In this document: in pieces, positions 1 through 9,431 of the stretch | How positions within the stretch are numbered: the stretch's first letter is position 1 | Layout of the letters: each line of letters begins with the position of its first letter | From: Bryobacteraceae bacterium | Lineage (GTDB): Bacteria > Acidobacteriota > Terriglobia > Bryobacterales > Bryobacteraceae | Assembly: GCA_030041495.1 (NCBI GenBank) | Contig: JASHNT010000024.1 | Coordinates: 20,962 to 84,961 of the forward strand | DNA: 64,000 nt | Reading direction: 5' to 3' | Translations under genes and position numbers: made by a program | Notes under the pieces: model-generated | What the model was told of the DNA's origin: nothing | Database searches by the model: none | The model's input: only the letters and a program-made list of their open reading frames with translations

Positions 1-279
1 TACGATTTCGGCGAGGATACCCTGATCGGGGTTGCGCGAGCCATCGTTCAGAACCGGCCCAGCGATTCCATCGCGCTGCTCCAATTGAATCTTGAGTTTT
101 ATCCGCGTTCGGCCGCCTCTTACGCGGAGATTGCTTTCGCGTACACGCGCAAGCTGGACGACGATTCCGCGATCCAGAACTTGCAGAAGGCGCTCGAAAT
201 CGAACCGGACAACGGGGTCTTCCGCGGCCAACTGGAGCAGTTGCAATCCTACCAGCGCGCGCGCCAGCGCCGGCAATGA
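1..279 (+). CDS. TPR-containing protein, C-terminal end (partial)
   Basis: The reading frame is open from the first base, so the gene begins before the window; 92 residues are visible. The stretch around LDDDSAIQNLQKALEIEPD has the alternating helix pattern and the A..I.P.N-like signature of a tetratricopeptide repeat, and the segment before it (YPRSAASYAEIAFAY) fits the preceding repeat. Such TPR tails mediate protein-protein contact and in acidobacteria often follow a hydrolase domain, but nothing upstream can be seen. The stop codon overlaps the start of the next small gene (ATGA), so the two are probably co-transcribed. Confidence 0.7.
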   Translation, partial: YDFGEDTLIGVARAIVQNRPSDSIALLQLNLEFYPRSAASYAEIAFAYTRKLDDDSAIQNLQKALEIEPDNGVFRGQLEQLQSYQRARQRRQ

Positions 280-527
280 AGCTGGTTCTAGATCCGTACG
301 AGATGATCCACACCTGCAAGCATCCGCTGTGGAAGTCCTCGATTCCGCACCGGCTCATCGAAACCGGAGGCATGAGCTTGCAGGATCTGGACGACGAGAT
401 CGGCCGCGGCCAGGCTCTGGAACGCCTGCGCGACCGCATCCCCGAAGTGATGACCGCCGAGCAGCACGACTATCTGAATGCGTTGCGCCGCGACCGGACT
501 CAATTGGTGGCGCGCGGAAGATTGTAG
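276..527 (+). CDS. small hypothetical protein (83 aa)
   Basis: I do not recognise this 83-residue protein. It starts at an ATG that overlaps the stop of the preceding TPR gene by four bases, which points to translational coupling and a real gene. It is soluble and charged, with no signal peptide or membrane segment. It reads MKLVLDPYEMIHTCKHPLW at the start, then a helical, acidic middle (DLDDEIGRGQALERLRDRIPEV). No metal-binding or catalytic motif is obvious; the two His and one Cys near the start are not in a known arrangement. No function is proposed. Confidence 0.5.
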   Translation: MKLVLDPYEMIHTCKHPLWKSSIPHRLIETGGMSLQDLDDEIGRGQALERLRDRIPEVMTAEQHDYLNALRRDRTQLVARGRL

Positions 528-530
528 AAG

Positions 531-602
531 GCGGTCAGCTTCAGCCATCAGCAGCCGGCCAACAGCAGTCAGCCCAGAGCCGTTTGCTAAATGCCTGACC
601 GC
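531..602. repeat. CTGA/TCAG-rich imperfect inverted repeat
   Basis: Between the small plus-strand gene and the convergent PQQ dehydrogenase lies DNA rich in CAGC, TCAG and CTGA words. GCGGTCAG at 531-538 pairs with CTGACCGC at 595-602, and the flanks contain further related words (CAGCTTCAGCC, GCTGAAGGCTGATCGCTG up to about 632). It sits where two transcripts converge, so it could act as a bidirectional terminator, or be a dispersed intergenic repeat. The arms are seen; the role is inference. Confidence 0.4.
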
Positions 603-636
603 TGGGGGCTGCACGCTGAAGGCTGATCGCTGTTCG

Positions 637-2742
637 CTAATTGGGCAACCGATACGCGCGGTACTCGGCCGAGTACGTCCCGCTGCCGATCGCCACGACG
701 ATATACTGCTTTCCGTTGAGCATGTAGGTCATCGGCGACCCGGTCTGCGGAGCCGGCATCGGAATCGCTCCCGCGTCCTTGCCGGTGGCCTTGTCATAGG
801 CGCGGAGATACGCGCCCTGCGCTCCGTCCGGCATCGTGATCGTGCCCTTTTCGCCGACCACTACAAGTGTCTTGGTGACCACTTGCCCAGCGGTTCCGGT
901 GCGGCCGGTGCGCGGGATGTTCTGGCCCTTGAGGTCCGGGGAGTTGCGGATGTTGTCCGGCGATTCGCCATGAGCCACCTGCCAGAGAATGTCGCCCTTG
1001 TTCAGATCGATGGCGCTGATCTGACCGTACGGCGGCTTGATAAGCGGAAGTCCGCGCACAGTGAGACCGCCTCCTCCTCCCACACGGGCACGAGGCGGGG
1101 CCGCCGCCGGTGGTTCATCGGCATTTTGCGCCGCCGTTGCGGGGCTGGGGACGAAATCCGCTCCACCGCGGCCGCCGCGTCCTGCTGCTGCATTGCCTCC
1201 GCGTCCTCCATTTCCCCCTCGTCCGCGGCCTCCAGCGGGAGCCGCAGTGCCGGACATGTACGCCACGTCGGTCCGGTTCGGATCGCCGGGCACCAGACCG
1301 ATCTGCGTGACTGCCGCTTGCGAGGACACGAACACGGTGTGCGTCTCCGGATCGTACGATCCTCCGGGCCAGTTGGATCCGCCTCCGGCGGTTGCCAGGG
1401 TCAGCGTCGCGAGCGGACCTTCGGGCTTGCTCAACGATCCCGGCGTGAACATGGGACCAATACGGTAACGCGAAACGACCTGCTCGGCTTCCGCGCGCAT
1501 CTCCGGCGTGAAGTTGATCAAGTCATCGATGCTAATGGACTGCCGGTCATACGCGGGCGGTTTCGTCGGGAAAGGTTGCGTCGGCGAATACCATTCGCCG
1601 GGAACGTCGCCCTTCGGCACCGCTTTTTCTTCCCAAGGCCACACCGGCTCACCGGTTTCGCGATTCAGTACGTACAGGAACGCCTGCTTGGTGGGCTGCG
1701 CCACGGCCTTGATCATGCGGCCGTTGACCACAATGTCGGCCAGGATCGGCGGGCAGGGATTGTCCATGTCCCAGATGCCGTGATGCACGTATTGCCTGTA
1801 CCACTTCATCTTGCCGGTCTTGAGATCCAGCGCAACCAGGCTCTCGCCGAACAAATTGTTGCCGGGGCGATGGCCGCCGTAGTAATCGCCAGTAGGCAGT
1901 TCGATGCCGAGGTAGACGGTGTTCAGGTCCTCATCGATCGCGGCTTGTCCCCAGGAGCCGGTGTTGCCGGTGTAGGACCAGGAATCGTTGAGCCAGGTGT
2001 CGAATCCGGGCTCGCCCGGTTTGGGGATGGTATGGAAGGTCCAGAGGCGCTTGCCGGTGCGGGCATCGAAGCCACGAACATAACCCTTAACGTTTGTTTT
2101 ACTGGTGGGAACGCCGCCGGGCTTGTGCGCCGCGCCTACCACAATCACGTCCTTGGCGATCAACGGCGTCGCGTGCAGGCCGATTTCGGAACTCATCAGG
2201 TCGATCACCTGATCGTCGTCTTCCTTGAGATCGACTACGCCGTTGTTGCCGAAACTCGCGACCGGCTGGCCGGTCTTGGCGTTCAACGCGATCATGCGGT
2301 AGCCGGGAGTGACGTAGACGATGCGCTCCTCCTTACCGTCGGTCCAATACGCCAGGCCGCGGCCGGAGAGTTTACGCGGAGCTACATCGCCGCGCTTGCC
2401 TTCGTCTTCGCTGTGGACCCATAGCAGCTCGCCCGTGGCCGCATTGAGCGCGAACACGTCGCGGCGATTTCCGCCGGTGGCGTAGAGGATCCCTTTGACC
2501 ATCAGAGGCGTGCCTTCAAGGTTGGTCTCCGGCGTGGAGCCCAGATTATCGGTCTTGAACTTCCAGGCCACCTGCAGCGTGTCGAAGTTGCCGGCGTTGA
2601 TCTGATCGAGCGCCGAATAACGAGAGTTTCCGAGGTCGCCTCCGTAGGTGGGCCATTCGCCGTTCTTTGCCCCAGTTTGAGCGTTGGCGGCTATCGCCGC
2701 TCCCACCACCACCGCTGCTCGCCAGCACAGTCTAATCCACAT
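637..2742 (-). CDS. PQQ-dependent dehydrogenase (quinoprotein), periplasmic
   Basis: This 701-residue protein starts with a Sec signal peptide (hydrophobic core AAVVVGAAIAANA) followed by the typical mature start EWPTYGGDLGNSRYSALDQI. Repeated tryptophan-docking blades (for example TGELLWVHSEDEG, TGKRLWTFHTIP, LKTGKMKWYRQ, GDILWQVAHGE) show the eight-bladed quinoprotein alcohol/glucose dehydrogenase fold. It is expected to oxidise sugars or alcohols in the periplasm with PQQ and pass electrons to a quinone or cytochrome; the substrate cannot be told. There is no fused haem domain. At about residues 497-560 the fold is interrupted by an insertion rich in Gly, Arg and Ala (GRGRGGNGGRGGN). The 80 bases to the next minus-strand gene suggest its own transcript. 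Confidence 0.9.
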   Translation of the reverse strand: MWIRLCWRAAVVVGAAIAANAQTGAKNGEWPTYGGDLGNSRYSALDQINAGNFDTLQVAWKFKTDNLGSTPETNLEGTPLMVKGILYATGGNRRDVFALNAATGELLWVHSEDEGKRGDVAPRKLSGRGLAYWTDGKEERIVYVTPGYRMIALNAKTGQPVASFGNNGVVDLKEDDDQVIDLMSSEIGLHATPLIAKDVIVVGAAHKPGGVPTSKTNVKGYVRGFDARTGKRLWTFHTIPKPGEPGFDTWLNDSWSYTGNTGSWGQAAIDEDLNTVYLGIELPTGDYYGGHRPGNNLFGESLVALDLKTGKMKWYRQYVHHGIWDMDNPCPPILADIVVNGRMIKAVAQPTKQAFLYVLNRETGEPVWPWEEKAVPKGDVPGEWYSPTQPFPTKPPAYDRQSISIDDLINFTPEMRAEAEQVVSRYRIGPMFTPGSLSKPEGPLATLTLATAGGGSNWPGGSYDPETHTVFVSSQAAVTQIGLVPGDPNRTDVAYMSGTAAPAGGRGRGGNGGRGGNAAAGRGGRGGADFVPSPATAAQNADEPPAAAPPRARVGGGGGLTVRGLPLIKPPYGQISAIDLNKGDILWQVAHGESPDNIRNSPDLKGQNIPRTGRTGTAGQVVTKTLVVVGEKGTITMPDGAQGAYLRAYDKATGKDAGAIPMPAPQTGSPMTYMLNGKQYIVVAIGSGTYSAEYRAYRLPN

Positions 2743-2822
2743 GGTGCCCCCTCATCGCGGAAAATCCATTCGCCGCGCCTCAAGGAAATCTATAACTTTA
2801 TGAGGTGTTACGCAAGGCCCTG

Positions 2823-4601
2823 CTATTTTTGCTTCAGGAGTTCGCCTCGGTCGATACGCTCGCCATGGAAAATCACAGCGGAGATGTGCTCAGTAGCCGC
2901 AATATCCTGCAGAGGGTTGCCCTCCACCAGCAGCAGATTGGCGTCATAGCCTTCCTTCACCAAACCGATGCGCTGGTCCTGATGCAGCAGGCGCGCGGCG
3001 TTATACGTCGCGGCCTGGAGGGCGACGGCGGGAGGGATGCCGGCGGCGACCCAGAGTTGAAGCTCGCGATGCAAGGCCGGGCCGTGAACCAGAGGCGGAA
3101 GACCCGAATCGGTTCCGGCTGCCAGCGTCGCGCCTCCGTGGAACGCTTCAAGCAGGTTCTGACGTGGGTTGCCGTGAAGCGTCATGTCAGTCGCCGGCGG
3201 GGGATGCAGCATCGCCTGCCGGGTGAACGCGATCATCTCCCGGGGCGTCACCTGTCGGACCAACGGCGCGTCCAGCAGCGATACGTTGCCATCCTGCATC
3301 GCGTCGAGAGCCTCGGCCGCGGCCAGGCCGGCAATCCGCTCAGGCGCCTCGGGGCCGGCGAAAAACAGTTCCGCGCCGAGCGTCTCACCATCCTCGATCG
3401 ACTTGGTCACCTTGTCCAGGTTCTCGGGCGCTTGGCCCACTTGCCGAACGCCGGTCACGCCGCAGTAGAGATACGCGGCCAGTTCGCGCGCGAAATCGGG
3501 CCTCCGCTGCGTTGGCGAGATCGCGCCCGGCGCTTCCAGGTGTACGCGCGTGTCGATCAACCCCGGAAGCAGCGTCTTGCCGGCCCCATCGCTCACTTCC
3601 GCCTGGTTCGGGCCGATTTCCGGAGCGGAACCGGAGAAGACCTGCACGATTTTTCCTTCCTTGATAAGAACGGAGGCGTCATCCATGACTTGGCCATTGC
3701 CGGTGAACAAGCGTACGTCGCGCAGCAGCAGCGTACGATTGCGAGTGAGATCGCGCGCCAAGATCTTTTCCTTTTCGATATTGGTCTTCGAGTGCGCTTG
3801 CCATAACCCCATGGCAAGGAACGGAGCCAGCACCGCCAAAACCCACAGTTTGGCCTGCGGGCGCAACTTCTCGTCTTTATCCCAGCGAAACAGCTTCGCG
3901 CCGAGGAAGGTGGCCACGACCGAAGTCAGCAGAAGCGCTCCGGTTGCGGGCAGGTTGTCCATCAGCGTCTCCTGCCGCAGCAGAATTCCCCCCAAACCGG
4001 TGGAGAAATGGGTGGAGGGAAGAAACTGCGCAAAGATTTGCAGCCACTGCGGCATGATGGTGAGCGGAATGGTCGCTCCGCCCAGCAGCAACATGGGTGT
4101 ATAGAATAGCTGTACAATCACCTGCCCTTCCTGCATCGAATTCGCGATTGAGGCGATAATGCCGCCCATGGCGCGGAAGGCCACGATCCCGATTGCCAGG
4201 AAGACCATCAGGGAAACAGGATTGGCGGGCGCCGGCATGTGCCACATACCGATGGCCAGGGCCAGAACCATGGCGACCAGCGGCACGTACGTCACCACAC
4301 CGGTGACGATGGAAGAGACCAGGATCGGGCCGGCGTCAATGGGCGCGACCTTGAAGCGGCGCAGGATGTTGCGCTCCCGGTCGGCAATGGCTCGCATGGC
4401 CGCGCCAAAAAAACCGGAGCCGAGCACGCCGATGGTGAGCACCATATTGACGATGGCCGCCGCTCCGCCTTGCGCCGCGTGGGCCATTTCGCCGAAGGCG
4501 AACAAGAATCCCAGCGGGAACAGATAGCTGAAGAAGAGCACGCTCCGGTCGCGGAGTGTCAACACCAGGTTCATGCGAATTTGCGCAAGATAGGCCTTCA
4601 T
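2823..4601 (-). CDS. ABC-2 type permease fused to an amidohydrolase-like domain
   Basis: The start is the ATG two bases after the stop of the ATPase gene, giving 592 residues. Residues 1-240 are an ABC-2 permease: a cytosolic N-terminus (MKAYLAQIRMNLVLTLRDRS), then about six membrane helices (around 21-38, 48-70, 93-120, 128-153, 164-185, 218-237). After one more hydrophobic segment (252-268) comes a region like metal-dependent amidohydrolases: the small beta-domain (LLLRDVRLFTGNG, ASVLIKEGKIV), PGLIDTRVH at 346-354, AGTDSG, and the closing IGLVKEGYDANLLLVEGNPL. The family's first metal ligand pair HxH is here RxH, and the central part is short, so catalysis is doubtful. With the ATPase it probably forms a drug- or lipid-type exporter. 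No stop or frameshift separates the two parts. Confidence 0.85.
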   Translation of the reverse strand: MKAYLAQIRMNLVLTLRDRSVLFFSYLFPLGFLFAFGEMAHAAQGGAAAIVNMVLTIGVLGSGFFGAAMRAIADRERNILRRFKVAPIDAGPILVSSIVTGVVTYVPLVAMVLALAIGMWHMPAPANPVSLMVFLAIGIVAFRAMGGIIASIANSMQEGQVIVQLFYTPMLLLGGATIPLTIMPQWLQIFAQFLPSTHFSTGLGGILLRQETLMDNLPATGALLLTSVVATFLGAKLFRWDKDEKLRPQAKLWVLAVLAPFLAMGLWQAHSKTNIEKEKILARDLTRNRTLLLRDVRLFTGNGQVMDDASVLIKEGKIVQVFSGSAPEIGPNQAEVSDGAGKTLLPGLIDTRVHLEAPGAISPTQRRPDFARELAAYLYCGVTGVRQVGQAPENLDKVTKSIEDGETLGAELFFAGPEAPERIAGLAAAEALDAMQDGNVSLLDAPLVRQVTPREMIAFTRQAMLHPPPATDMTLHGNPRQNLLEAFHGGATLAAGTDSGLPPLVHGPALHRELQLWVAAGIPPAVALQAATYNAARLLHQDQRIGLVKEGYDANLLLVEGNPLQDIAATEHISAVIFHGERIDRGELLKQK

Positions 4602-4603
4602 GT

Positions 4604-5524
4604 TTAATCCCTCAGCCTCTTTCCCGTCAGTTCGATGAAAACATCTTCCAAGGTTGGGCGCTTGAGATGAATATCTTCCAAATCCAGGCCGCGCTGGTCG
4701 ATCCATTTGATCAGGCCGGGAAGCGTGCGCGCGGGCCGCGTGGAGTGGATGGTCAGGAGCTTGCGTTCGTCGTCGAGCACGGCCTTGTCCGCTTGCTCGA
4801 ATGCCGGAATTTCGGTCGGCATGGCCTGCGCGGTGCGAACGTCGATGCGCGATTGCCCCAGAGTCCGCTCCTGAATTTCGCGCGGCGTTCCGAGCGCGAT
4901 GATGCGGCCTTGGTCGACGATGGCCACGCGGTCGCACAGGCGCTCGGCTTCCTCGATGTAGTGAGTGGTGAGGAGAACGGTGCGCTTGGATTCCTTCAGC
5001 TCGCTGATCAAACCGTGAATTTCCAGGCGGACTTGCGGGTCGAGGCCGGTGGTCGGCTCGTCCAGAAACACCAGCTCAGGCTCATTCACCAGCGCCAGAG
5101 CCAGAGCCACGCGCTGCTTTTGCCCGCCGGAGAGCTTGGCGTAGGGCGCGTTGCGTTTTTCGGATAGCCTCAAGCGGTCGATGAGAAGATCGCAGTCAGC
5201 TTGCCGGGAGTAGAACGCGGAGAACCACTCCAGCGCCTCGTGGACGGTCACTTTATCGGGGAGATTCGTGGCCTGAAGGCACACGCCGATGCGATCTTTC
5301 AGCGCTCGCACCTCGATCCCGGGGTCGAAGCCGAGCACTTTGGCCTCGCCGGAAGTGCGCTGACGGAGGCCCTCCAGGATTTCGACGGTGGTGGTTTTGC
5401 CGGCTCCGTTGGGACCCAGCAAGCCGAAAACTTCGCCGGGCGAAACTTCAAAATCAATCCCGCGAACGGCCTCGAAGTCGCCATAGGACTTGCGCAGGCC
5501 GTGCACCTGAATCGCGTTGAGCAT
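4604..5524 (-). CDS. ABC transporter ATP-binding protein (drug/ABC-2 exporter type)
   Basis: This 306-residue ATPase has Walker A GPNGAGKTT (near residue 37), Q-loop CLQATNLPDKVTV, signature LSGGQKQR, Walker B LVFLDEPTTGLD and the H-loop TTHYIEEAE. The layout and the C-terminal extension (TLEDVFIELTGKRLRD) are those of CcmA/DrrA-type ATPases that energise ABC-2 permeases. Its stop is two bases upstream of the permease-amidohydrolase gene, so the pair is one operon and one transporter. The exported substrate is unknown. Confidence 0.95.
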   Translation of the reverse strand: MLNAIQVHGLRKSYGDFEAVRGIDFEVSPGEVFGLLGPNGAGKTTTVEILEGLRQRTSGEAKVLGFDPGIEVRALKDRIGVCLQATNLPDKVTVHEALEWFSAFYSRQADCDLLIDRLRLSEKRNAPYAKLSGGQKQRVALALALVNEPELVFLDEPTTGLDPQVRLEIHGLISELKESKRTVLLTTHYIEEAERLCDRVAIVDQGRIIALGTPREIQERTLGQSRIDVRTAQAMPTEIPAFEQADKAVLDDERKLLTIHSTRPARTLPGLIKWIDQRGLDLEDIHLKRPTLEDVFIELTGKRLRD

Positions 5525-5599
5525 GCCCTATTCTAGCGGTGCGCCTCAGAGGCGCAGCCGAAGATCGGCGAACGGCGGAATCCGCAGGGGGAATCGCGG

Positions 5600-5947
5600 T
5601 TACGCGCTCCCGATTCCCAGCACAAGACAACCGATCAGGATGATGACCACCGCCCAAATCTTGGTCTGTGTGATGGATTCGCCCAGGATGATCCTGGACC
5701 AGATCAGAGTCCAGATGGAGCCGATGGAAACCATCGGATAGAGCGCGCTCAAGTCGCCTTTACTCACGCCGATGATGTAGAAAACCGAGGAGAGCAGGTA
5801 CAGAATCACGCCCATGGCCAAGCGCCAATTCCGGAACAGGGACGCGAGACTCTTGAGATGACCCGCGCCGATCTTCAGGAAGAGCGCTCCGAAGCTTCCG
5901 ATGAAGGTTCCGGCGGTGATCCAGGTAATCGCGACCGCGTATCTCAT
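5600..5947 (-). CDS. small DMT-superfamily transporter, EamA/ArnF-like
   Basis: The 115-residue protein is almost entirely four membrane helices (about 2-24, 42-62, 66-86, 93-112) with the drug/metabolite-transporter signature ALYPMVSIGSIWTLIWSRIILGE at the third-fourth helix turn. Four-helix members work as dimers, either as multidrug exporters or as flippases of undecaprenyl-linked sugars. It overlaps the stop of the preceding, related gene by four bases (ATGA), so the two probably form a heterodimer. The cargo is not known. Confidence 0.8.
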   Translation of the reverse strand: MRYAVAITWITAGTFIGSFGALFLKIGAGHLKSLASLFRNWRLAMGVILYLLSSVFYIIGVSKGDLSALYPMVSIGSIWTLIWSRIILGESITQTKIWAVVIILIGCLVLGIGSA

Positions 5948-6333
5948 TGGCGCGAGGCCCTCCCCAGCACCGCGACACCGGCCATGATGATCGCGAGTCC
6001 GGCGATCTTCACGTGGTTCATCGTTTCATGGAGAATCTCGACGGACAAAATCGCGACCCATACGTAGGTCAAGGTGAAGACCGGGTAGAGCAGAGAAAGG
6101 TCGCCCTTGCGGAGAGCCAGGACGAACAGCACCGTGCTCAAGCCCAACAGCGCGTAGCCGGCGAATAGCATAGGGACGGTAAAGATCCCGGCGGCAGTCT
6201 GCATCATCGAAGGGTTCTGCCCCAAGGCGGTTGTGCCCAACTTGATGAAGATCTGCGAGGCTGCGTTAAACAGCGTGCAGAGCAGGACGATCAGCAGAGC
6301 CCGGGTCTGATGGTGATGTTCGGCGGGTTGCAA
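5944..6333 (-). CDS. small DMT-superfamily transporter, partner subunit
   Basis: The recognisable protein begins around LLIVLLCTLFNAASQIFIKLG and has four membrane helices with the family motif LLYPVFTLTYVWVAILSVEILHE. No ATG lies near that point; I chose the TTG at 6331-6333, giving 129 residues and leaving 23 bases after the stop of the upstream glucosidase gene. The frame is open further upstream, but that part would overlap the glucosidase. It overlaps the second DMT gene by four bases and shares its architecture, which suggests a duplicated pair acting as a heterodimeric transporter or lipid-sugar flippase. Confidence 0.75.
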   Translation of the reverse strand: MQPAEHHHQTRALLIVLLCTLFNAASQIFIKLGTTALGQNPSMMQTAAGIFTVPMLFAGYALLGLSTVLFVLALRKGDLSLLYPVFTLTYVWVAILSVEILHETMNHVKIAGLAIIMAGVAVLGRASRQ

Positions 6334-6356
6334 TTTTCCAGGATAACGGACCGCCG

Positions 6357-8975
6357 CTACTCCCCGCTTTGCTGAAGCAGCTTGGCGACGAGCGCTGTCC
6401 AACCGGTCTGATGGGAGGCTCCGATGCCCGCGCCATTGTCTCCGTGGAAGTATTCGTAAAACCAAACGTAGTCGCGAAAATGCGGATCCTGCTGAAATTT
6501 TTCCGCTGCGCCGAAGACGGGCCGGCGTCCGTCGGCGCCGCGCAGGAAAATTCGCGAAAGGCGGCGCGACAGTTCGCACGCGATATCGCCCAGATTTTTG
6601 CGCTGCCCGGAACCGGTGGGGAACTCGACTTGAAAATCGTCGCCGAAATAATAATGGTACCGTTGCAGAGACTCAATCATGAGAAAGTTCACCGGGAACC
6701 ACACCGGCCCGCGCCAGTTGGAATTGCCGCCGAATACGCCGGTAGTGGATTCGGCGGGCTCATAATCCACGCGGTACTCCTGTCCGTCGCGATGTAGCAC
6801 GAAGGGGTTCTGCTGATGATACTTGGAGATGCCGCGCACGCCATAAGGCGAAAGAAATTCATTTGGATCGAACATCTTTTCAAGCACTCGAGCCAGGCGC
6901 GGCCGCGGCATCAGGCTCATGAGCCGGCGGGACTCGACCCCTTCACGCGATAGGGAGGCGATGTTGCCGCACAGATCCGGGCGATGGCGCACGAACCACT
7001 CCAGGCGCTTGCAAAACCCGGGGAGACAGCCCATGACGCCCGGCTCAATCGTGTCGACGGCGAAGATTGGGATTAAGCCCACGAGGGATCGCAACCGCAA
7101 GGGAATCTTCTCGCCGTCTGGTAGCCGCAGCCGGTCATAAAAGAATCCGTCGGCTTCGTCCCACAGGCCTCCGGACCCGAGTCCATTGATCGCGTTGGCG
7201 ATATACAAAAAATGCTCCAAGAATTTACTGGCGATATCCTCGTAAATCGGATCCACTTTGCTGGCAAGCTCGAGCGCGATCTTGAGCATGTTGAGGCAAT
7301 ACATCGCCATCCAACTGGTGCCGTCGGATTGTTCCAGGTAGCCGCCGCCGGGGAGCGGCGCGGAACGGTCGAAGACGCCGATGTTATCCAGGCCGAGGAA
7401 GCCGCCTTCGAAGATGTTGCTGCCGGTGGCGTCCTTGCGGTTTACCCACCAGGTGAAGTTGAGCAGCAACTTGTGAAACACGCTTTCGAGAAACGCGTAA
7501 TCGGCGCGATCTGTCAACTTGCGGTCGATCTGGAAGACGCGCCAGCAGGCCCAGGCGTGCACCGGAGGATTCACGTCGCCGAAGGCCCACTCATAGGCAG
7601 GAATCTGTCCGTTGGGATGCAGGTACCATTCACGGAGAAATAATCTCAATTGTCCTTTGGCGAAATCCGGATCCACGAGCGCTAAAGGGATGGTGTGAAA
7701 CGCGAGATCCCAAGCCGCATACCAGGGATACTCCCATTTGTCGGGCATCGAAATCACGTCTTTGTTGTAGAGATGAATCCATTGAGAGTCGCGGCCGTTC
7801 AAGCGGCTCGCTGGCGGAGGAGGCTGGCCGGGATCGCCTTTGAGCCAGGTTTCCACCACGAAGTGATAAAACTGCTTGGACCAGAGCAGGCCGGCGAAGG
7901 CCTGGCGCTGGACACTTTTCCCATCGGTGGATAAAGCGGCGGGCGCGAAAGAATAAAATTCGTCGGCTTCCAGGATTCGTTCCGCGAATAGACCGTCCAC
8001 ATCTTGGACTACTCGCGAAGGTTCGGTGGTCGAAGTGAGGCGCAGGCGAATGACGCGACTCTCGCCGGGCGTCAGGTCGAGTGTGTACACGGCGCACGCC
8101 TTGGTTCCGGTTTGCTCCGGATTCACCGCGGTTTCTTCTCCGTGAATCAGGTAGCGATGAAACGCGTCTTTGGCGAACACGGTCGGATCGCCCCAGTTCC
8201 ACAACCCGACCGTGTTGGTCTGGTTTTCGGTGAAAAGCAGCGGCGGATCGCCTTCCCAGGTCAGTTGAAACGAGCCCAGCGTTTCTTCTTCGGCCAGGAT
8301 GCAGTTGCCGGAGCGGCGCAGAGTGGGCTTGTGGTAATCCGGCCTCCACAGCCAGGTGTTGCGGAACCAGAGAGTCGGCAGCAGAAGCAGCGTGGCGGCA
8401 TCCGGGCCGCGATTCACCACCGTGACGCGAATCAGAACATCATTCGGATCAGCCTTGGCGTATTCGGTGAAGATGTCGAAATACCGGTCCTGGTCGAAGA
8501 TGCCAGTGTCGATGAGCTCGAACTCGGGATCGTCGCGGGTGCGAGCGCGGTTGCCTGCCCGCAATAGATCGTAAGGAAACGCAGCCTGCGGGTATTTGTA
8601 CAGGCACTTCATGTAGGAATGCGTGGGTGTGGAATCGAGGTAGTAATAAATCTCCTTGACGTCCTCGCCATGATTGCCCTGTTGCCCGCTGAGGCCGAAG
8701 AGGCGCTCCTTGAGGATTGGGTCGCGTCCATTCCAGAAGGCGAGAGCGAAGCAAAGGCGCTGGTGATTATCGCAGATACCCGCGATGCCGTCCTCGCCCC
8801 ACCGGAACACGCGGAGGTGCGCGTGCTCAAAGGGGAAATAATCCCACGCCTCGCCGGAGGCGCTGTAGTCCTCGCGCACGGTTCCCCAAGCGCGCTCGGA
8901 AAGATAGGGGCCCCAACGGCGCCAGTGTTGCTCGTGGCGCTGCGTCTCAATGATGCGAACCTTCTCCGCTTCCAT
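6357..8975 (-). CDS. glucosidase, MGH1/GH63-like glycoside hydrolase
   Basis: This 872-residue protein has no signal peptide. The N-terminal half is a beta-sandwich-like region beginning [19 protein letters not shown] with [20 protein letters not shown]. The C-terminal half is an (alpha/alpha)6 barrel recognisable by [57 protein letters not shown] and [20 protein letters not shown]. These are the family landmarks of bacterial proteins related to mannosyl-oligosaccharide glucosidase (GH63). It probably removes terminal glucose from alpha-linked gluco-oligosaccharides or glucosylglycerate-type compounds in the cytoplasm; the natural substrate is not shown. A DMT-type transporter pair follows 23 bases downstream. 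Confidence 0.88.
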   Translation of the reverse strand: MEAEKVRIIETQRHEQHWRRWGPYLSERAWGTVREDYSASGEAWDYFPFEHAHLRVFRWGEDGIAGICDNHQRLCFALAFWNGRDPILKERLFGLSGQQGNHGEDVKEIYYYLDSTPTHSYMKCLYKYPQAAFPYDLLRAGNRARTRDDPEFELIDTGIFDQDRYFDIFTEYAKADPNDVLIRVTVVNRGPDAATLLLLPTLWFRNTWLWRPDYHKPTLRRSGNCILAEEETLGSFQLTWEGDPPLLFTENQTNTVGLWNWGDPTVFAKDAFHRYLIHGEETAVNPEQTGTKACAVYTLDLTPGESRVIRLRLTSTTEPSRVVQDVDGLFAERILEADEFYSFAPAALSTDGKSVQRQAFAGLLWSKQFYHFVVETWLKGDPGQPPPPASRLNGRDSQWIHLYNKDVISMPDKWEYPWYAAWDLAFHTIPLALVDPDFAKGQLRLFLREWYLHPNGQIPAYEWAFGDVNPPVHAWACWRVFQIDRKLTDRADYAFLESVFHKLLLNFTWWVNRKDATGSNIFEGGFLGLDNIGVFDRSAPLPGGGYLEQSDGTSWMAMYCLNMLKIALELASKVDPIYEDIASKFLEHFLYIANAINGLGSGGLWDEADGFFYDRLRLPDGEKIPLRLRSLVGLIPIFAVDTIEPGVMGCLPGFCKRLEWFVRHRPDLCGNIASLSREGVESRRLMSLMPRPRLARVLEKMFDPNEFLSPYGVRGISKYHQQNPFVLHRDGQEYRVDYEPAESTTGVFGGNSNWRGPVWFPVNFLMIESLQRYHYYFGDDFQVEFPTGSGQRKNLGDIACELSRRLSRIFLRGADGRRPVFGAAEKFQQDPHFRDYVWFYEYFHGDNGAGIGASHQTGWTALVAKLLQQSGE

Positions 8976-9013
8976 ACGGTTCGATGATAGCGGGTTGAGG
9001 CAGGTGGAAAATC

Positions 9014-9418
9014 TTAGCTGCCGCGGTAGAGAGCGATTTGAGGAGGGTCCGTGAGCAGGACGGTGACTGTGTCGAAGCGGACTTGTTCCCAGGGAGTGGA
9101 GCTGCGGGCGGCAAACTCGCGCGCGACTCGCGTCATGTGAGTGCGTTTTTCGGGCCCGATGGCGCGCTCCGGAGGACCATAGTCGCCGGAAGTTCGGGAT
9201 TTTACTTCGACGATGGCGAGAACGTCGCGCTCCCAGGCCACGATGTCGGCTTCGGCATCGCCGGAAGCCAGACGATAATTGCGTGCGACCACTACGTAGC
9301 CCTGGCGCTGGAGGTAGCGATGCGCGAGGTCTTCGCCATGCCGGCCGGCGGCGAGCGTCGGGTTCCAGGATTTGCGGCGCTTGATGTCGCGCAGGCGATC
9401 GAGAAGCCGCAGGATCAT
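9014..9418 (-). CDS. yraN: YraN family (UPF0102) nuclease-fold protein
   Basis: The 134-residue protein shows the YraN signature [25 protein letters not shown], then [23 protein letters not shown], which matches the Holliday-junction-resolvase-like (restriction endonuclease) core E...D...ExK. YraN proteins are conserved and usually encoded near rnhB in other bacteria, with a proposed role in DNA processing that is not firmly established. Here the neighbours are a methyltransferase and a glucosidase, so the usual context is missing. Length is normal for the family. Confidence 0.88.
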   Translation of the reverse strand: MILRLLDRLRDIKRRKSWNPTLAAGRHGEDLAHRYLQRQGYVVVARNYRLASGDAEADIVAWERDVLAIVEVKSRTSGDYGPPERAIGPEKRTHMTRVAREFAARSSTPWEQVRFDTVTVLLTDPPQIALYRGS

Positions 9419-9431
9419 CTTTAATGACTTC

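Noticed and set aside
478..2424. 648-codon plus-strand open frame across the PQQ dehydrogenase gene
   Set aside because: It is antisense to a well-recognised protein, has Arg/Gly/Ala-rich non-protein-like composition and no family motif; long antisense frames are expected in GC-rich DNA.
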